Origin: Chromobacteriaceae bacterium
Lineage (GTDB): Bacteria > Pseudomonadota > Gammaproteobacteria > Burkholderiales > Aquaspirillaceae
Direction: 5' to 3'
Length of the DNA stretch: 8,044 nucleotides
Assembly: GCA_030151505.1 (NCBI GenBank)
Contig: JASLDQ010000387.1
Coordinates: 1 to 8,044, forward strand
This document shows positions 1-5,966 of this stretch, piece after piece. Position numbers and translations under genes: made by a program. The notes under the pieces are model-generated. The model did no database searches. It saw nothing but the letters and a program-made list of their open reading frames with translations, and was not told the origin of the DNA. Position 1 is the first letter of the stretch. Each line of letters opens with the position of its first letter.

Positions 1-903
1 CTCGTCGACGCAATGGGACTCCGCCAGCTCGGGCGCTTGCAGCAGGACCAGCATGGCGTTTTCCGGTACTTCACCGACGCAGGCTACCGAGCCATCCTCT
101 TCGAGTGTGACCGGGATTCGCACCACCACGTCATCGCAGGCCAGCACCATCGCCAGTGGGAAATGGGCGCCGTATTCATAGAAATTGCCGGGGTCCAGCG
201 CGACACCATACTCGTGCCGGACCATGGCCTGATAGGTTTCGAAGGCCGGGCGCCAGTCAATCTGGAAAATCCGGTTGCCGGCGGTCGAGGTCGCGTTCAG
301 AAGATGCCCGGGCATGCGGTAGCCATGCCGCAGCACCGGGTTGGCCGAGGCCGGCAACAGCAGGCACAGCACCCCGCCGCCCACCTGCCGGTGGTCGTCG
401 AACAGGCAGGGCATGGCGCGGAAGGTTTCACTGCCGGCGGCGACGCCGGCATAGGCGACCTGATCGGACAGCAGCAGGTAAAGCTCGTCCAGAATGGAGG
501 CGATGTTCGGCAGCATGCCGTCGAACATCATGTAGAGGGTCGGCTTGCCGGCCGACTCCGGCCAGCGCGCCAGCATCGGTTCGACGGCGCGGCGCACGCG
601 GTCGGCGGCCCGGTCGGCCGGCTCGCCATCCAGCTCAACCAGTCGGGCCGCCATTCCACCTTCGTGACGCAGCAGCCAGCTCCCTCGCTCCAGCCATTCC
701 CCGCCGGACACGAGACGGGGAAAGATGCCACCGCACACAGGAATGCCCGCCTGCCGGCAGCGCGCCTGCAGCAGCGGGAGCCTGTCGTGCTCCGCCTCTG
801 GCAGGAGCGCCAGGAGCCGCACCTCGGGGTCGGCGCGCTTGCAGTCGGCAAGCACGGCATCCAGAGCGGCGGATTCCAGCTGGCTAAAATACATGAATGT
901 CAT
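1..903 (-). CDS. FIST-domain signal transduction protein (3' end missing)
   Basis: The minus-strand frame from position 903 to the window edge is open for 301 codons with no stop, so the C-terminus lies outside. Residues ~25-185 resemble the FIST N-terminal domain: a 'CGG' turn near residue 57, a 'MMFDGM' segment near 125-130, a 'YAGVAAGSETF' stretch at 151-161 and a 'GGGVLCLLL' strand at 175-183. Residues ~190-301 resemble FIST_C: 'HGYRMPGH' at 193-200, 'GNRIFQIDWRPAFETY' from 209, then 'EDGS' and an 'EVPENAML' turn. FIST proteins are cytoplasmic small-ligand sensors, proposed to bind amino acids, and are often linked to chemotaxis or two-component systems. No partner domain is visible here. 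A TAA directly precedes ATG 903 in frame, so the start is 903 or the in-frame ATG at 894. Neither has a clear Shine-Dalgarno. Family call is fairly sure; ligand and pathway are unknown. Confidence 0.82.
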   Translation of the reverse strand, partial: MTFMYFSQLESAALDAVLADCKRADPEVRLLALLPEAEHDRLPLLQARCRQAGIPVCGGIFPRLVSGGEWLERGSWLLRHEGGMAARLVELDGEPADRAADRVRRAVEPMLARWPESAGKPTLYMMFDGMLPNIASILDELYLLLSDQVAYAGVAAGSETFRAMPCLFDDHRQVGGGVLCLLLPASANPVLRHGYRMPGHLLNATSTAGNRIFQIDWRPAFETYQAMVRHEYGVALDPGNFYEYGAHFPLAMVLACDDVVVRIPVTLEEDGSVACVGEVPENAMLVLLQAPELAESHCVDE

Positions 904-1060
904 TTAAAACAAGCACTCGTGGTCGAACCGGGGTACCGGCGATGGAGGGAATGTACTGGTTTTCACAACAGATTTCCCGCGATGACAATTGGATGCGGCA
1001 ACAACGGGCACGCCCCCGTCTTCTTCCGAGAGAAAAACGCGAGTCGCGCCGCCCGAATGC
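904..1060. other. Intergenic stretch upstream of the FIST gene
   Basis: This stretch holds no convincing gene; short frames through it on both strands have no recognisable product. On the minus strand a TTGTCA hexamer (983-988) lies 17 bases before a poor -10 candidate, TGAAAA (960-965). This could be the FIST gene promoter, but the -10 match is weak, so I treat it only as a candidate. The base composition is less G+C-rich than the flanking genes. Confidence 0.35.
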
Positions 1061-1098
1061 AAAGAGCCGGATCAATCTGATGACTGATCCGGCTCTTT
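1061..1098 (-). terminator. Hairpin terminator after tRNA-Pro
   Basis: A perfect 14-bp inverted repeat (1061-1074 pairing with 1085-1098) encloses a 10-base loop. Read on the minus strand, it starts 7 bases after the encoded CCA of the tRNA and its descending arm ends in CTCTTT. The run of T is only three long, so this is a strong stem with a short U tract. The stem has A at one end and T at the other, so it could also act on plus-strand transcripts. It separates the tRNA from the downstream FIST gene. Confidence 0.75.
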
Positions 1099-1105
1099 GA
1101 TATCC

Positions 1106-1182
1106 TGGTCGGGGTGAGAGGATTCGAACCTCCGGCCTCTACGTCCCGAACGTAGCGCTCTACCAGGCTAAGCTACACCCCG
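1106..1182 (-). tRNA. tRNA-Pro (anticodon CGG)
   Basis: The reverse strand folds into a complete cloverleaf. The 7-bp acceptor stem is CGGGGTG with CACCCCG. The D arm contains TAGCTTAGCCTGGTAGAGC. The anticodon stem is CTACG/CGTAG with loop TTCGGGA, giving anticodon CGG for proline codon CCG, with the G at position 37 expected in this tRNA. The T arm contains GGTTCGAATCC. The discriminator A and the CCA end are encoded (1106-1109). It has its own promoter upstream and a hairpin immediately downstream, so it appears to be a single-gene transcription unit. Confidence 0.97.
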
Positions 1183-1433
1183 ATTTTTCTTTTCTATCAG
1201 CGACTTGCGTTGCTTTTACTGCTTCGTTGCATCGCTGAGAGGTCGCCATATTAAGCAATCCCCCCATGACTGGCAAGCGATTTTTCGAAATTAATTCCAG
1301 CGAAATTGTCTTTTGCTGAAAATTCACCAACTTACCATCCACACTTTTTGGCTGGGGTAAAACCGCTTCCGGACACGCGCGCCGGCGGGCGCCCGGGGTA
1401 GAATGGCCGGCTTTCGCATCACGGAGTGTTCCC
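1183..1433. other. Divergent intergenic region between tRNA-Pro and rdgC
   Basis: This region separates the minus-strand tRNA from plus-strand rdgC. It contains the tRNA promoter and an A+T-richer stretch (about 1240-1350). For rdgC, a TAGAAT hexamer at 1399-1404 is a plausible -10, followed by the ribosome binding site GGAG at 1423-1426, but no acceptable -35 lies at the right distance. The minus-strand frame that spans it has no recognisable product and runs antisense into rdgC, so I do not call a gene here. Confidence 0.4.
1248..1276 (-). promoter_or_regulatory. Sigma70-type promoter of tRNA-Pro
   Basis: On the minus strand, TTGCCA (1271-1276, five of six matches to the -35 consensus) is followed after exactly 17 bases by TAATAT (1248-1253, four of six to the -10). 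The bases just after the -10 are GGCGACC. Such a GC-rich discriminator is typical of stringently controlled stable-RNA promoters. Transcription would begin near 1240, giving a leader of about 58 bases to be trimmed before the mature tRNA 5' end. The promoter call is inferred from sequence alone. Confidence 0.62.
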
Positions 1434-2411
1434 ATGTGGTTTCGCCAGCTCAGTCTGTTCCGCCTGCCCACCAGCATGATGCCCAGCTTTGACGAGCTGG
1501 AAGCCGCGCTGCACAAAAAGCCCTTCCATCCTTGCAGCGGTCTCGACTGGTTCACCCAGGGCTTCGCCCCGGTCGCCGCCCACGCACCGGACCTGATGCT
1601 GCACACCGAGGGCGGCTGCGCGCTGCTGGCGCTCAAGCGCGAGGACAAGGTCCTGCCGGCGGCAGTGATCCGCGAGTTCACCGAACTCAAGGCCGCCGAG
1701 ATCGAGGACAAGGAAGCGCGCAAGATCGGCAAGAAGGAAAAGAAGGAACTGAAAGAGCAGATCACCGACGACCTGCTGCCGCGCGCCTTCACCCGCACCG
1801 GCCGCACCCTCGCCTATCTCGACCGCGATGCCGGCTGGCTGGTGGTCGACAGCGGCACCGCCAGCAAGGCCGAAGGACTGGCCAGCGCCATCCGCGAGGC
1901 CTTGCCGCCCTTCCCTGCCCGCCTGCCGCAAACAGCCATGTCGCCGGCCGCCGCGATGACATCGTGGCTGCTGGACGGCGCACCGGCCGGCTTCGAACTG
2001 GATGCCGACTGCGAACTGAAGTCGCCGGGCGACGACGGCGCGGTGGTGCGCTGCAGCCGCCAGGACCTCACCGCGACCGAAGTTCGCCAGCACGTCGAAT
2101 CCGGCAAGGTGGCGGTCAAGCTCGGCCTGATCTGGCAGGAGCGCATCCGCTTCGTGCTGACCGAACAGATGCAGTTGAAGAAGCTGCAATTCCTGGACCT
2201 GCTGCAGGACGAGGCCAGCCAGGCCGGCGACGACGCCGAGGCTCTGTTCGCCGCCACCTTCCTGCTGATGAGCGGCGAGTTGCGCCATCTGATCACCGAT
2301 CTGGTCGCGGCGCTCGGGGGAGAACAGCCCGATGCCGCAGCAGCATCGGCAGCAACGCCCACCGCTCCCTCCGCCACACCGGCCGACACCAGCACAGCGC
2401 CCTGGCTCTGA
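1434..2411 (+). CDS. rdgC: Recombination-associated protein RdgC
   Basis: This encodes a 325-residue RdgC, slightly longer than the roughly 300 residues of the E. coli protein. RdgC is a nucleoid-associated, ring-forming dimer that binds double-stranded DNA without sequence specificity and restrains RecA-mediated strand exchange. Family signs are the opening 'MWFRQLSLFRL', 'ALHKKPFHPC' near residue 25, 'GWxxP'-region equivalents such as 'DWFTQGFAPV' near 37-46, the charged lysine-rich segment 'GKKEKKELKEQI' near 100-110, 'DLLPRAFTRT' near 113-122 and the 'FDLLQDEA'-like stretch near 260. The last ~28 residues are an Ala/Thr/Pro-rich low-complexity tail ending in PWL. GGAG at 1423-1426, seven bases upstream, supports this ATG. 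The gene stands alone on the plus strand and converges on def. Confidence 0.95.
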   Translation: MWFRQLSLFRLPTSMMPSFDELEAALHKKPFHPCSGLDWFTQGFAPVAAHAPDLMLHTEGGCALLALKREDKVLPAAVIREFTELKAAEIEDKEARKIGKKEKKELKEQITDDLLPRAFTRTGRTLAYLDRDAGWLVVDSGTASKAEGLASAIREALPPFPARLPQTAMSPAAAMTSWLLDGAPAGFELDADCELKSPGDDGAVVRCSRQDLTATEVRQHVESGKVAVKLGLIWQERIRFVLTEQMQLKKLQFLDLLQDEASQAGDDAEALFAATFLLMSGELRHLITDLVAALGGEQPDAAAASAATPTAPSATPADTSTAPWL

Positions 2412-2433
2412 ACCGGCCCGGGCCGCCGGCCGC

Positions 2434-2474
2434 AATGAAAAAAGCGCGAGGCTGAACCCCGCGCTTTTTTCATT
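2434..2474. terminator. Bidirectional terminator shared by rdgC and def
   Basis: A 15-base arm (2434-2448, A-rich then GCGCG) is the exact inverse of 2460-2474 (CGCGC, six T, then CATT). On the plus strand it starts 22 bases after the rdgC stop and shows a GC stem followed by TTTTTT. On the minus strand it starts 15 bases after the def stop and again shows a GC stem followed by TTTTTT. This is the classic symmetric design between convergent genes. Confidence 0.9.
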
Positions 2475-2489
2475 CCTGCCATTCCGGCG

Positions 2490-3035
2490 TCACTTGTCCC
2501 CCAGCTCGTCGACCTGCACATCGGGAAAGATCACGTCGACAAAGCCGAAGCAGCTCATGTCCTTCATCCGCATCGGATAAAGGAAGCCCCACAGGTGATC
2601 GCACTCATGCTGCACCAGCCGGGCGTGGAAACCGTCCACCGTGCGGTCGACATGCTGGCCGTGCGGATCGAAGCCCTGATAGCGGATGCGGCTGTAGCGC
2701 GGCACCAGTCCGCGCATGCCGGGCAGCGACAGACAGCCTTCCCAGCCGTCCTCCATCGTCACATCCAGCGGCGTGATGGTCGGATTGATCAGCACCGTCT
2801 GCGGCACCGGCTCGGCGTCCGGATAGCGCGGGTTGATCTCGCCCGAGCCAAAAACCACGACCTGCAGCGACACGCCGATCTGTGGAGCGGCCAGCCCCGC
2901 GCCGGAGCGGCTCGCCATCGTGTCGCGCAGATCGACGATCAGCGCATGCAGTTCGGGCGTATCGAACGCCTCGACCGGCTCCGCGCGAGACAGCAGCCGG
3001 GCATCCCCCATTTTGAGAATCGGACGAATGGCCAT
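2490..3035 (-). CDS. def: Peptide deformylase
   Basis: This 181-residue metalloenzyme removes the formyl group from the N-terminal methionine of new proteins in the cytoplasm. All three family motifs are present: GLAAPQIG at residues 47-54, EGCLSLPG at 99-106 and QHECDHLWG at 142-150. Metal ligands are Cys101, His143 and His147, and the catalytic base is Glu144. Motif III reads HECDH where HEFDH or HEIDH is more usual. The start is ATG 3035: GGAGG (3042-3046) lies six bases upstream. The alternative GTG at 3041 would abut the ribosome binding site. The gene is not next to fmt, the usual def partner, so it is probably a second deformylase, though the rest of the genome is not visible. It is single, downstream of leuD and convergent with rdgC. 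Confidence 0.95.
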   Translation of the reverse strand: MAIRPILKMGDARLLSRAEPVEAFDTPELHALIVDLRDTMASRSGAGLAAPQIGVSLQVVVFGSGEINPRYPDAEPVPQTVLINPTITPLDVTMEDGWEGCLSLPGMRGLVPRYSRIRYQGFDPHGQHVDRTVDGFHARLVQHECDHLWGFLYPMRMKDMSCFGFVDVIFPDVQVDELGDK

Positions 3036-3041
3036 GTACAC

Positions 3042-3046
3042 CCTCC
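3042..3046 (-). promoter_or_regulatory. Ribosome binding site that sets the def start
   Basis: GGAGG on the minus strand is six bases upstream of ATG 3035 but directly adjacent to the in-frame GTG at 3041. This selects the ATG and shortens the protein to 181 residues. Confidence 0.8.
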
Positions 3047-3057
3047 AGAAAACCGGC

Positions 3058-3072
3058 GGCAGCGATGCTGCC
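3058..3072 (-). other. Small perfect hairpin in the def leader
   Basis: GGCAGC (3058-3063) and GCTGCC (3067-3072) form a perfect 6-bp stem with a three-base loop. Transcribed on the minus strand, it ends 11 bases before the def Shine-Dalgarno. It has no U tract. It may simply shape the leader, or modulate ribosome access; no function is demonstrated. Confidence 0.4.
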
Positions 3073-3203
3073 AGACAAGAATCGCCAACCCGACCCTGCG
3101 GCGCATTGCGGCAGTAAGCCGGTCAGCAAGCTCCCGCAGGATGGCGCCAGCGATGCCAGATGCTTCATTCTGGCCGATTGTGTGCCAATCCGCCTGAATG
3201 CGA

Positions 3204-3243
3204 AAGCGGGCACGCCAACCATCGTCCGGTTGTGTGCCCGCTT
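3204..3243 (-). terminator. Large hairpin downstream of leuD, probable terminator
   Basis: A 10-bp stem (AAGCGGGCAC, 3204-3213, with 3234-3243) is extended after a small bulge by five more pairs (3216-3220 with 3228-3232) and a seven-base loop. On the minus strand it begins 57 bases after the leuD stop and is followed by CTTTCGC, so the U tract is short. It is the best candidate for ending the leu transcript. The gap to def also contains a second GC hairpin (3269-3274 with 3285-3290) 10 bases after the leuD stop. Confidence 0.5.
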
Positions 3244-3300
3244 CGGGGTTTGCCTTGTCCTGTGTCAAGCGGGGCCGGCGATGACCCCGCCCGGATCAGT

Positions 3301-3939
3301 TCAGGCGAACAGCCAGGGCTGGCTCTGGCGACGCTGCGCCTCGTAGGCCGCGATCTCGTCGGCGTGCGCCAGGGTCAGGCCGATCTCGTCCAGGCCGTTG
3401 AGCAGGCAGTGCTTGCGGTGCTCGGTGATGTCGAAGGCGAAGCTGTCGCCGCCCGGCGTGGTCACCGTTTGCGCGGCCAGGTCGACGGTCAGGCGGTAGC
3501 CTTCGCTCGCCTGCGCCTCGTGGAACAGCTGGTCGACCACTTCGGCCGGCTGCACGATCGGCAACAGGCCGTTCTTGTAGCAGTTGTTGAAGAAAATGTC
3601 GGCGAAGCTCGGCGCGATCACCACGCGGAAGCCGTAGTCTTCCAGCGCCCACGGCGCGTGCTCGCGCGAGCTGCCGCAGCCGAAGTTCTCGCGCGCCAGC
3701 AACACTTCGGCGCCGCGGTAGCGCGGAAAGTTCAGCACGAAGTCCGGGTTGAGCGGACGCACGCTGTTGTCCATGCCCGGCTCGCCGTGGTCGAGATAGC
3801 GCCACTCGTCGAACAGGTTGGGCCCGAAGCCGGAGCGCTTGATCGACTTGAGGAATTGCTTGGGAATGATGGCGTCGGTGTCGACGTTGGCGCGGTCCAG
3901 CGGGCAAACCAGCCCATTGAGAGTATTGAATGCCTTCAT
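3301..3939 (-). CDS. leuD: 3-isopropylmalate dehydratase small subunit
   Basis: This 212-residue protein is the swivel-domain subunit of isopropylmalate isomerase. With LeuC it converts 2-isopropylmalate to 3-isopropylmalate in leucine biosynthesis. Visible family motifs are '[11 protein letters not shown]' at residues 20-30, '[15 protein letters not shown]' at 85-99 (the loop that contacts substrate) and '[17 protein letters not shown]' just after. Length is close to the E. coli protein (about 200). The start overlaps the stop codon of the preceding entericidin gene in the sequence TAATG, which favours translational coupling. A GAAAGGG purine run lies about 10 bases upstream of the ATG. leuB is not downstream. 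Confidence 0.96.
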   Translation of the reverse strand: MKAFNTLNGLVCPLDRANVDTDAIIPKQFLKSIKRSGFGPNLFDEWRYLDHGEPGMDNSVRPLNPDFVLNFPRYRGAEVLLARENFGCGSSREHAPWALEDYGFRVVIAPSFADIFFNNCYKNGLLPIVQPAEVVDQLFHEAQASEGYRLTVDLAAQTVTTPGGDSFAFDITEHRKHCLLNGLDEIGLTLAHADEIAAYEAQRRQSQPWLFA

Positions 3940-4058
3940 TATTGCGCAGCCCTTTCAATGGCTTGTCCACCGGCCTTGATGTCCTTGCCGATGCCGGAAA
4001 CGGTATTGCAGCCCGCCAGTGCGGCGGCGGCCAAAACGATCAGCACGAATTTTTTCAT
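3939..4058 (-). CDS. Entericidin-family lipoprotein (39 residues)
   Basis: This small gene encodes a lipoprotein with signal peptide '[17 protein letters not shown]'. The LAGC lipobox puts the acylated cysteine at residue 17, leaving a 23-residue mature peptide starting [19 protein letters not shown]. The 'CNT..G.GKD...GG.AI' pattern is that of the entericidin EcnA/EcnB family, whose members in E. coli act as an antidote/toxin pair of membrane lipoproteins in stationary phase. Asn at mature position 2 suggests outer-membrane sorting. Its TAA stop overlaps the leuD ATG by one base. The ATG at 4058 lacks a strong Shine-Dalgarno. Its role here is unknown: bacteriolytic, stress-related or simply structural are all possible. 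Confidence 0.85.
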   Translation of the reverse strand: MKKFVLIVLAAAALAGCNTVSGIGKDIKAGGQAIERAAQ

Positions 4059-4077
4059 GGTGTTCAGTATCTGCAGG

Positions 4078-4102
4078 CGGCGGGTGCACCTTGCCCCCGC
4101 CG
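4078..4102 (-). other. GC-rich hairpin between the two entericidin genes
   Basis: CGGCGGG (4078-4084) pairs perfectly with CCCGCCG (4096-4102) around an 11-base loop. Without a U tract it is unlikely to be a full terminator. In the minus-strand message it sits after the first lipoprotein stop and 19 bases before the second ATG, so it could set the relative amounts of the two products. Confidence 0.4.
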
Positions 4103-4120
4103 GATGTCGCCAAAGTGCGA

Positions 4121-4267
4121 CTACATCTTTTCCTTCACTTGGTCGGAAGCGTTTTCCATCCCCGACCCGGCGGCCTTCACGTCCTTGCCCATACCGGCGA
4201 CGGTATTGCAGGCGGACAATCCGGCCATCGAAAACAATGCAGCCAGCACAACGAACAGTTTCTTCAT
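4121..4267 (-). CDS. Entericidin-family lipoprotein (48 residues), EcnB-like
   Basis: This encodes a 48-residue lipoprotein: signal peptide 'MKKLFVVLAALFSMAGLSAC' with an LSAC lipobox and acylated Cys20, then a 29-residue mature peptide CNTVAGMGKDVKAAGSGME followed by a charged, Lys-rich end. It is a tandem paralogue of the 39-residue gene 62 bases downstream: 12 of the first 19 mature residues are identical. AAGGAG at 4274-4279, six bases before the ATG, is a strong ribosome binding site, unlike that of its neighbour. It lies 169 bases after leuC on the same strand, so it may be on the leu transcript, though a separate promoter in the gap cannot be excluded. Toxin-like activity is inferred only from the family name. 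Confidence 0.87.
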   Translation of the reverse strand: MKKLFVVLAALFSMAGLSACNTVAGMGKDVKAAGSGMENASDQVKEKM

Positions 4268-4436
4268 GATGGACTCCTTGCCAATCCGGCCACCGCCGGC
4301 GCTGTTGAGGAATGCGATACCTTTGCGGGAATCGCATGCTCATCATAGCCGGCATGGCGTGGCTGGAAGCGGCTCGCGGGTTGATGACCCGCCGCCGCAT
4401 GGCTAATAAATGCGCAAGAAGTCCACCCGGGCCGCC
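4268..4436 (-). other. Spacer between leuC and the first entericidin gene
   Basis: The 169-base spacer has no gene. It contains two modest inverted repeats: GCGGGT/ACCCGC (4376-4381 and 4387-4392) and ATGCGAT/ATCGCAT (4312-4318 and 4331-4337). Neither is followed by a U tract on the minus strand. I see no convincing promoter pair, which mildly favours read-through from leuC. Confidence 0.4.
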
Positions 4437-5843
4437 TTACAGCGAGCGCACGTCGACGAAACGGCCGGCAATCGCCGCCGCCGCCGCCATCGCCGGGCTG
4501 ACCAGATGGGTACGCCCCCCCTGGCCCTGACGCCCTTCGAAGTTGCGGTTGCTGGTCGAGGCGCAACGCTCGCCCGGCTCCAGCCGGTCGGCGTTCATCG
4601 CCAGACACATCGAGCAGCCCGGCTCGCGCCATTCGAAGCCGGCCTCGACGAAAATCTTGTCCAGCCCCTCGGCCTCGGCCTGCGCCTTGACCAGACCCGA
4701 CCCCGGCACCACCAGCGCCAGCTTGACGCTGTCGGCCTTCTTCTTGCCCTTGGCCACGGCGGCGGCGGCGCGCAGGTCCTCGATGCGGGAGTTGGTACAG
4801 GAGCCGATGAACACCTTGTCGACGGCGATCTGGTCGATCGGGGTATCGGCGGCAAGGTTCATATAGGCCAGCGCCCGCTCCATGCCGCTCTTCTTGACCG
4901 GATCGGCCTCGTTGGCCGGATTCGGGACGCGGCCGTCGATGGTGGTGACCATCTCGGGCGAGGTACCCCAGGTGACTTGCGGCGCGATGTCCTCGGCCTT
5001 GAGCTCAATCACCTTGTCGAACACGGCCCCCTCGTCGGATACCAGCGTGCGCCAGTAAGCGACGGCGGCCTCCCATTGTTCGGCCTTGGGCGCGAACGGA
5101 CGACCCTTGACGTAATCGATGGTGGTCTGGTCGACCGCCACCAGACCGGAACGCGCCCCGCCTTCGATCGCCATATTGCACAGGGTCATGCGGCCTTCCA
5201 TCGACAGGCCGCGAATCGCGCTGCCGCCGAATTCGATCGCGTAGCCGGTGCCGCCGGCGGTGCCGATCACGCCGATGATGGCCAGCGCCACGTCCTTGGC
5301 GGTCACGCCCGGCTGCAGCTCACCCTCGACCTTGATCAGCATCGACTTGGATTTCTTCGCCACCAGGCACTGGGTCGCCATCACGTGCTCGACTTCGGAG
5401 GTGCCGATGCCGTGCGCCAGCGCGGCGAAGGCGCCGTGGGTGGAGGTGTGGCTGTCGCCGCACACTACGGTCATGCCCGGCAGGGTCGCGCCCTGCTCCG
5501 GCCCCATCACGTGGACGATGCCCTGGCCCCGGTCCTTGAACGGGAAGTAGGCCAACGCGCCGAATTCCTTGATATTGGCGTCGAGCGTCTCGACCTGCTG
5601 GCGCGAGATCGGGTCCTGGATGCCCAGCTCCCAGTGGTCGGTCGGCGTGTTGTGGTCGGCGGTGGACACCACCGAGTCGACGCGCCACAGCTTGCGGTGC
5701 GCCAGCTTGAGGCCCTCGAAGGCCTGCGGGCTGGTGACTTCGTGCACCAGATGGCGGTCGATGTAGAGCAGCACGGTGCCGTCGGGATCGGTACGCACCA
5801 CGTGGCTTTGCCAGAGTTTGTCGTAAAGGGTTTGAGCGGCCAT
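4437..5843 (-). CDS. leuC: 3-isopropylmalate dehydratase large subunit
   Basis: This 468-residue aconitase-superfamily protein carries the catalytic [4Fe-4S] cluster of isopropylmalate isomerase and acts with LeuD in the second step of leucine synthesis. Cluster cysteines are visible at Cys349 ('[14 protein letters not shown]') and Cys410/Cys413 ('GCSMC'). Other hallmarks are '[29 protein letters not shown]' (first part about residues 127-145), and 'DHNTPT' near 63-68. The start is the ATG of [11 protein letters not shown], the usual LeuC N-terminus. The same frame is open upstream to 5954, but that extension has no LeuC homology. Length matches E. coli LeuC (466). The ribosome binding site is weak (purine-rich GAAGCGAAA). 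Upstream lies a candidate promoter overlapped by a palindrome. Confidence 0.97.
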   Translation of the reverse strand: MAAQTLYDKLWQSHVVRTDPDGTVLLYIDRHLVHEVTSPQAFEGLKLAHRKLWRVDSVVSTADHNTPTDHWELGIQDPISRQQVETLDANIKEFGALAYFPFKDRGQGIVHVMGPEQGATLPGMTVVCGDSHTSTHGAFAALAHGIGTSEVEHVMATQCLVAKKSKSMLIKVEGELQPGVTAKDVALAIIGVIGTAGGTGYAIEFGGSAIRGLSMEGRMTLCNMAIEGGARSGLVAVDQTTIDYVKGRPFAPKAEQWEAAVAYWRTLVSDEGAVFDKVIELKAEDIAPQVTWGTSPEMVTTIDGRVPNPANEADPVKKSGMERALAYMNLAADTPIDQIAVDKVFIGSCTNSRIEDLRAAAAVAKGKKKADSVKLALVVPGSGLVKAQAEAEGLDKIFVEAGFEWREPGCSMCLAMNADRLEPGERCASTSNRNFEGRQGQGGRTHLVSPAMAAAAAIAGRFVDVRSL

Positions 5844-5866
5844 GGTTTCGCTTCGCTTGTGCTTGG

Positions 5867-5880
5867 AATCGCCGGCGATT
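5867..5880. repeat. Perfect 14-bp palindrome at the leuC promoter
   Basis: AATCGCCGGCGATT is its own reverse complement. It lies 24 to 37 bases before the leuC ATG and overlaps the first bases of the candidate -10 hexamer and the expected transcription start. That position is where a repressor operator would sit. A palindrome without spacer can also arise by chance in GC-rich DNA. Confidence 0.5.
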
Positions 5881-5906
5881 ATGCACGCACCGCCCGACCG
5901 GCGGAA
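5878..5906 (-). promoter_or_regulatory. Candidate leuC promoter
   Basis: On the minus strand CATAAT (5878-5883, five of six matches to the -10 consensus) is preceded 17 bases upstream by TTCCGC (5901-5906), a poor -35. Transcription would start near 5871 and leave a leader of only about 28 bases. The good -10 with a weak -35 fits a promoter that needs an activator, but this is inference. Confidence 0.4.
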
Positions 5907-5923
5907 CTGGTATTGGACGATGC

Positions 5924-5946
5924 AGCCATCGCCATCCACGATGGCT
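5924..5946 (-). terminator. Hairpin after the lysR-type gene, possible terminator
   Basis: AGCCATCG (5924-5931) pairs perfectly with CGATGGCT (5939-5946) around a seven-base loop. On the minus strand it begins 20 bases after the regulator stop. It has no U tract, so termination would have to be inefficient or factor-dependent. It could also be a leader element of leuC if the message reads through. Confidence 0.35.
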
Positions 5947-5966
5947 ACCAACACCTTAACCGTGCT

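Noticed and set aside
13..1080. 355-codon plus-strand open frame opposite the FIST gene
   Set aside because: Its translation is rich in Gln, His, Arg and Gly with no known fold. It is the mirror of a GC-rich coding frame, while the minus-strand frame gives clear FIST domains.
1106..1182. tRNA-Pro as an integration site for a mobile element
   Set aside because: No integrase gene, no second copy of the tRNA 3' end and no phage-like genes are visible in the window.
1419..2435. 338-codon minus-strand frame opposite rdgC
   Set aside because: The translation is repetitive Ala/Gly/Leu/Gln-rich, typical of a frame opposite a GC-rich gene; rdgC is unambiguous on the other strand.
2939..3268. Minus-strand frame starting upstream of def in another register
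   Set aside because: It needs a TTG start, crosses the leuD-def hairpin, then runs through def out of frame; no family resemblance.
3160..4269. 369-codon plus-strand open frame spanning the leuD-entericidin region
   Set aside because: It is antisense to leuD and both lipoprotein genes, has atypical composition and no recognisable product.
3939..4400. 153-codon reading of the entericidin gene with a long N-terminal extension
   Set aside because: The extension overlaps the other lipoprotein gene out of frame and would bury the signal peptide. The start at 4058 gives a complete lipoprotein.
5844..5954. 37-codon N-terminal extension of LeuC, or a leu leader peptide
   Set aside because: It is in frame with leuC but has no LeuC similarity and is not rich in leucine codons, so it is neither part of the enzyme nor a classical attenuation leader.
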